Shown here piece by piece: positions 6,332-8,538 of a stretch of DNA of 8,538 nucleotides. The DNA comes from Betaproteobacteria bacterium (GTDB lineage: Bacteria; Pseudomonadota; Gammaproteobacteria; Burkholderiales; Thiobacillaceae). The stretch spans positions 1-8,538 of the forward strand of contig JAIFLB010000204.1 in assembly GCA_020049245.1 (NCBI GenBank), in the 5' to 3' direction. Made by a program: the position numbers and the translations under genes. The notes beneath the pieces are model-generated. The model did not search any database and had not been told where the DNA came from. It saw only the letters and a list, made by a program, of their open reading frames with translations. The stretch's first letter is position 1. Each line of letters begins with the position of its first letter.

Positions 6332-7297
6332 ATGCTGTCCCGAGTCGCTGAAAGTCTTTACTGGATGGCGCGTTATCTTGAACGCGCCGAAAACACTGCC
6401 CGCTTCATCAACAGCACGACGCAAGTGCTGCTCGATCTGCCGCGCGGGGCATCCTTCGGCTGGGACACGCTGCTCAAGGTGGCCGGCCTGGACGCGCTTT
6501 ACAACAAGCATTACGTCACCGCGAACGAGGCCGACATCATGCGGTTTCTCATCCTCGATGAACGCAATCCAGGCTCGATCTTCGCCAGCATCCACAGCGC
6601 CCGCGAAAACACGCGCACCTTCCGTGAGGTGCTGCCGATGGAAATCTGGGAGCGGGTCAACGGCCTCTATCTGTACACGCGGGAAAACGCCGCCCATGCA
6701 ACGCACGGCCGCAGCCAGCGCTATGAAGTGCTGAACGGCATCATCGAACGCCGTCAATCAGTGATCGGCCTGCTGGTCGGCTCGATGAGCCATGACCTGG
6801 CTTACCAATTCCTGCAACTTGGCCGCAACCTTGAACGCGCCGACATGACCACCCGCATCATCGACGTCAACTCGGCGGTCAACCTACCCAACGACGGCAC
6901 CGCAGACATGGCGCGCGAAAGACTGTGGATGAGTACGCTGAACGCACTGTCGGCATTCCAGATGTACCGCCAGCACGTCGGCGTCCACGTCGAAGGCCCC
7001 TTGGTAGCGAAATATCTGCTGACCGATCCACACTTCCCACGCACGGTGACCTTCTGCCTCGGCGAAATCGAAAGTTCACTGTCGGTGCTGACCGACTACC
7101 AGGCACCGTTACATGCCGCCCGCGTCGCGTGGCGACGCCTCGAGGCGATGAGTTTCGATGACGTCTCACCCGCCACGCTGCATGAACACCTGGATCAGAT
7201 CCAGGCCGACCTGGGTCGCCTGCACGACGCCATCTCGCGCAAATATTTTTCCCTGCATCAATTCGCCACCACGCAGGAGCAGCACCAGTCCGCCTAA
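6332..7297 (+). CDS. Alpha-E domain protein (COG2307; DUF403)
   Basis: A 321-residue, mostly alpha-helical protein of the alpha-E family, the standard partner of the COG2308 ATP-grasp protein and sometimes fused to it. The N-terminus MLSRVAESLYWMARYLERAE carries the family signature (R14, E17, R18, E20, R24). The motif recurs as GRNLERADMTTR at 164-175 (R165, E168, R169, D171, R175), about 151 residues later, consistent with an internal duplication of the helical unit. A conserved stretch in the first half reads IHSARENTRTFREVLPMEIWE. No signal peptide or membrane segment is visible. Start chosen at 6332 from GGAG 6 nt upstream and family conservation. It is probably cotranscribed with the ATP-grasp gene. 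Its biochemical role is not established; a role in substrate binding or in the ligase complex is the usual inference. Confidence 0.93.
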   Translation: MLSRVAESLYWMARYLERAENTARFINSTTQVLLDLPRGASFGWDTLLKVAGLDALYNKHYVTANEADIMRFLILDERNPGSIFASIHSARENTRTFREVLPMEIWERVNGLYLYTRENAAHATHGRSQRYEVLNGIIERRQSVIGLLVGSMSHDLAYQFLQLGRNLERADMTTRIIDVNSAVNLPNDGTADMARERLWMSTLNALSAFQMYRQHVGVHVEGPLVAKYLLTDPHFPRTVTFCLGEIESSLSVLTDYQAPLHAARVAWRRLEAMSFDDVSPATLHEHLDQIQADLGRLHDAISRKYFSLHQFATTQEQHQSA

Positions 7298-7335
7298 ATC
7301 GTCTTGCTGAATCGTCTTGCTGAACCGGCTTGCTG
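7297..7335 (+). repeat. Three tandem copies of a 13-bp unit after the alpha-E stop
   Basis: AATCGTCTTGCTG (7297-7309) is repeated exactly at 7310-7322 and with two changes as AACCGGCTTGCTG at 7323-7335. The array begins in the last base of the alpha-E TAA stop. It makes up half of the 81-bp gap before the next gene. It could arise by slippage or serve as a binding array; no function can be read from sequence. Confidence 0.85.
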
Positions 7336-7378
7336 ACTTGAACTAATCGCCATTTCTTTTTTGAACAGGTTCACCACC

Positions 7379-8538
7379 ATGTTGCCCCAATCCCTCGACC
7401 TCCCCCGCTACGGCGACAAACTGAATTCCGATTTCTTCGAGGAATTCCTCGTCCAACTGCTCGAGGAACGCGACCGCAGCGGCCTCACCAACATGATCCG
7501 GCAGATCGACGCGCTGATGATCACCGTCGAACCCGGCCACTCCATCGCCTATGTCGGCGAACTCTGCCTGATGACGCCGTATCACTATCTGGTCACGCTG
7601 GAATCGGAAACCCACTTCACCCACATCCTGCGCATCGACATGAGCGCGCCCGACGTGCTGGTGCGCGAAGTGAAAGACCCCAACACGCGCGGCATCTTCC
7701 GCAGCCTGAACGAGGTGTATCCGATCGGCGCGCAGAAACCCAACTCGCGCTACATGGGCGAAATCTTCCGCGTCACCAGCCTGCACGACGTGGTCGAACT
7801 GCAAAAGTCGCGCGACATCCGCTTCTTCAACCAGGACCAGATTCGCAAGCTGGAACTGCCCGGCAACATGGCGGTGGTGAAACCCAGCCCGTACACCCAC
7901 AACATCGTCGGCTACTGGGAACGGCCGGAACACAACATCCGCGTCTATGCCCTCGGCGTGACCAGCATCCGCCCCGACGTGCAGGCCGCCTATGAAGCCG
8001 CCAAGGAAGCGCAGGAAAAACTCGGCCTGGACAAGATGCTGCTGCCCATCGACCACCTCGCCACCCGCGTCTACAGCCAGAACCGCGAAGCCGCGATCCT
8101 CGAATACCTGACGCTGACCAGCTATTACTACTGGGGCTCGTACGACATCGCTGACCAGAACTCATCGACCAACGTCACCAAGAGCGTGCACCACAGCAAC
8201 GAACTGGAAAGCCCCGCCAAGGTGTTCACCGCCGCCAACCACCCGTATTTCGTCAACCATCTGTTGCAGTTGCCGTCGCCGACCGAAGCCTTCGTACGCA
8301 ATTACGGCCCGCGCCTGCATCACATCGCGGTCGCCGTCGCTGACGGCCATACTGCGGACAAGGCCAACATCGACTACGTCGTCGAAGCCCTGCGCGACTG
8401 CGGCCAGGACTTCCTGCTCGACGTCATCGGCAGCGAGGAAGAAGGCCTCAAGCAGATCTTCTCCAGCGCCTCGGAATACTCCAGCCTGATCATCGAATAC
8501 GTGCAGCGCTTCGGCGATTTCCAGGGCTTCTTCACCAA
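7379..8538 (+). CDS. HPPD-like VOC-fold non-heme iron dioxygenase family protein (partial, runs off window end)
   Basis: Open from ATG at 7379 to the window edge (386 codons plus 2 nt, no stop). Residues about 222-386 resemble the C-terminal catalytic domain of 4-hydroxyphenylpyruvate dioxygenase. LPIDHLATRV gives H226, RLHHIAVAV gives H315, and SLIIEYVQRFGDFQGFF gives E373: a candidate 2-His-1-Glu iron triad, with the family-like LRDCGQDFL and GLKQIFS between. H226-H315 spacing (89) is close to HPPD; H315-E373 (58) is shorter, so the HPPD insertion before the last strands is missing. Residues 1-220 are not recognised. They have an acidic amphipathic start (SDFFEEFLVQLLEERDRSG) and no signal peptide. 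It follows alpha-E by 81 nt, with only a weak AGG ribosome site, no terminator between, and the same strand. A different VOC reaction is quite possible; tyrosine catabolism is not implied by the neighbours. Confidence 0.75.
   Translation, partial: MLPQSLDLPRYGDKLNSDFFEEFLVQLLEERDRSGLTNMIRQIDALMITVEPGHSIAYVGELCLMTPYHYLVTLESETHFTHILRIDMSAPDVLVREVKDPNTRGIFRSLNEVYPIGAQKPNSRYMGEIFRVTSLHDVVELQKSRDIRFFNQDQIRKLELPGNMAVVKPSPYTHNIVGYWERPEHNIRVYALGVTSIRPDVQAAYEAAKEAQEKLGLDKMLLPIDHLATRVYSQNREAAILEYLTLTSYYYWGSYDIADQNSSTNVTKSVHHSNELESPAKVFTAANHPYFVNHLLQLPSPTEAFVRNYGPRLHHIAVAVADGHTADKANIDYVVEALRDCGQDFLLDVIGSEEEGLKQIFSSASEYSSLIIEYVQRFGDFQGFFT

Noticed and set aside
6278..6757. Minus-strand frame ending in WAKRSVPNVCR
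   Set aside because: The tail is simply the translated GTAGGTTGGGC-type palindrome, a common source of spurious protein ends; the rest is antisense to alpha-E.
7343..8056. Minus-strand open frame of 237 codons
   Set aside because: Antisense to the VOC-fold gene, whose metal-binding motifs and continuous frame are far better supported.

Overview
The window (8538 bp, fairly GC-rich, high coding density, Shine-Dalgarno-type starts) looks like a chromosomal segment of a Gram-negative proteobacterium, most likely a betaproteobacterium. That placement rests on the FixJ-type two-component pair, a -24/-12 promoter and a GTAGGTTGGGC-type intergenic palindrome. It is inference; no rRNA or other marker gene is present to settle it.

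Layout. Positions 1-88 may hold the start of a minus-strand gene with a twin-arginine-like leader, cut by the window edge. Positions 89-419 carry no convincing gene but are rich in inverted repeats. A minus-strand block then reads, in transcription order from 4682 down to 420: an Anbu-type proteasome-like Ntn hydrolase; a tetratricopeptide (TPR) protein with an Ig-like C-terminal part whose frame is broken by what looks like a 32-nt deletion inside one repeat; a MASE1 membrane histidine kinase; and a FixJ/NarL-type response regulator whose start overlaps the kinase stop by 4 bp. Diverging from anbu, the plus strand carries a circularly permuted ATP-grasp protein (4794-6242), an alpha-E protein (6332-7297), and an HPPD-like protein of the vicinal oxygen chelate (VOC) fold (7379 to beyond the window end).

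How it fits together. ATP-grasp (COG2308), alpha-E (COG2307) and Anbu (COG3484), often with a transglutaminase-like protease, form a known conserved neighbourhood predicted by comparative genomics to make and/or process a peptide or peptide tag. Its biochemistry remains largely unresolved. This copy has four unusual points: (i) a near-perfect sigma-54 (-24/-12) promoter directly in front of the ATP-grasp gene; (ii) a two-component system and a TPR protein on the anbu side; (iii) a non-heme-iron VOC dioxygenase-like gene directly after alpha-E, with no transglutaminase visible; (iv) a 73-bp near-perfect palindrome between the ATP-grasp and alpha-E genes. A peptide-ligase/amidohydrolase system with an added oxidative step is the most interesting hypothesis here, but it is inference from gene order.
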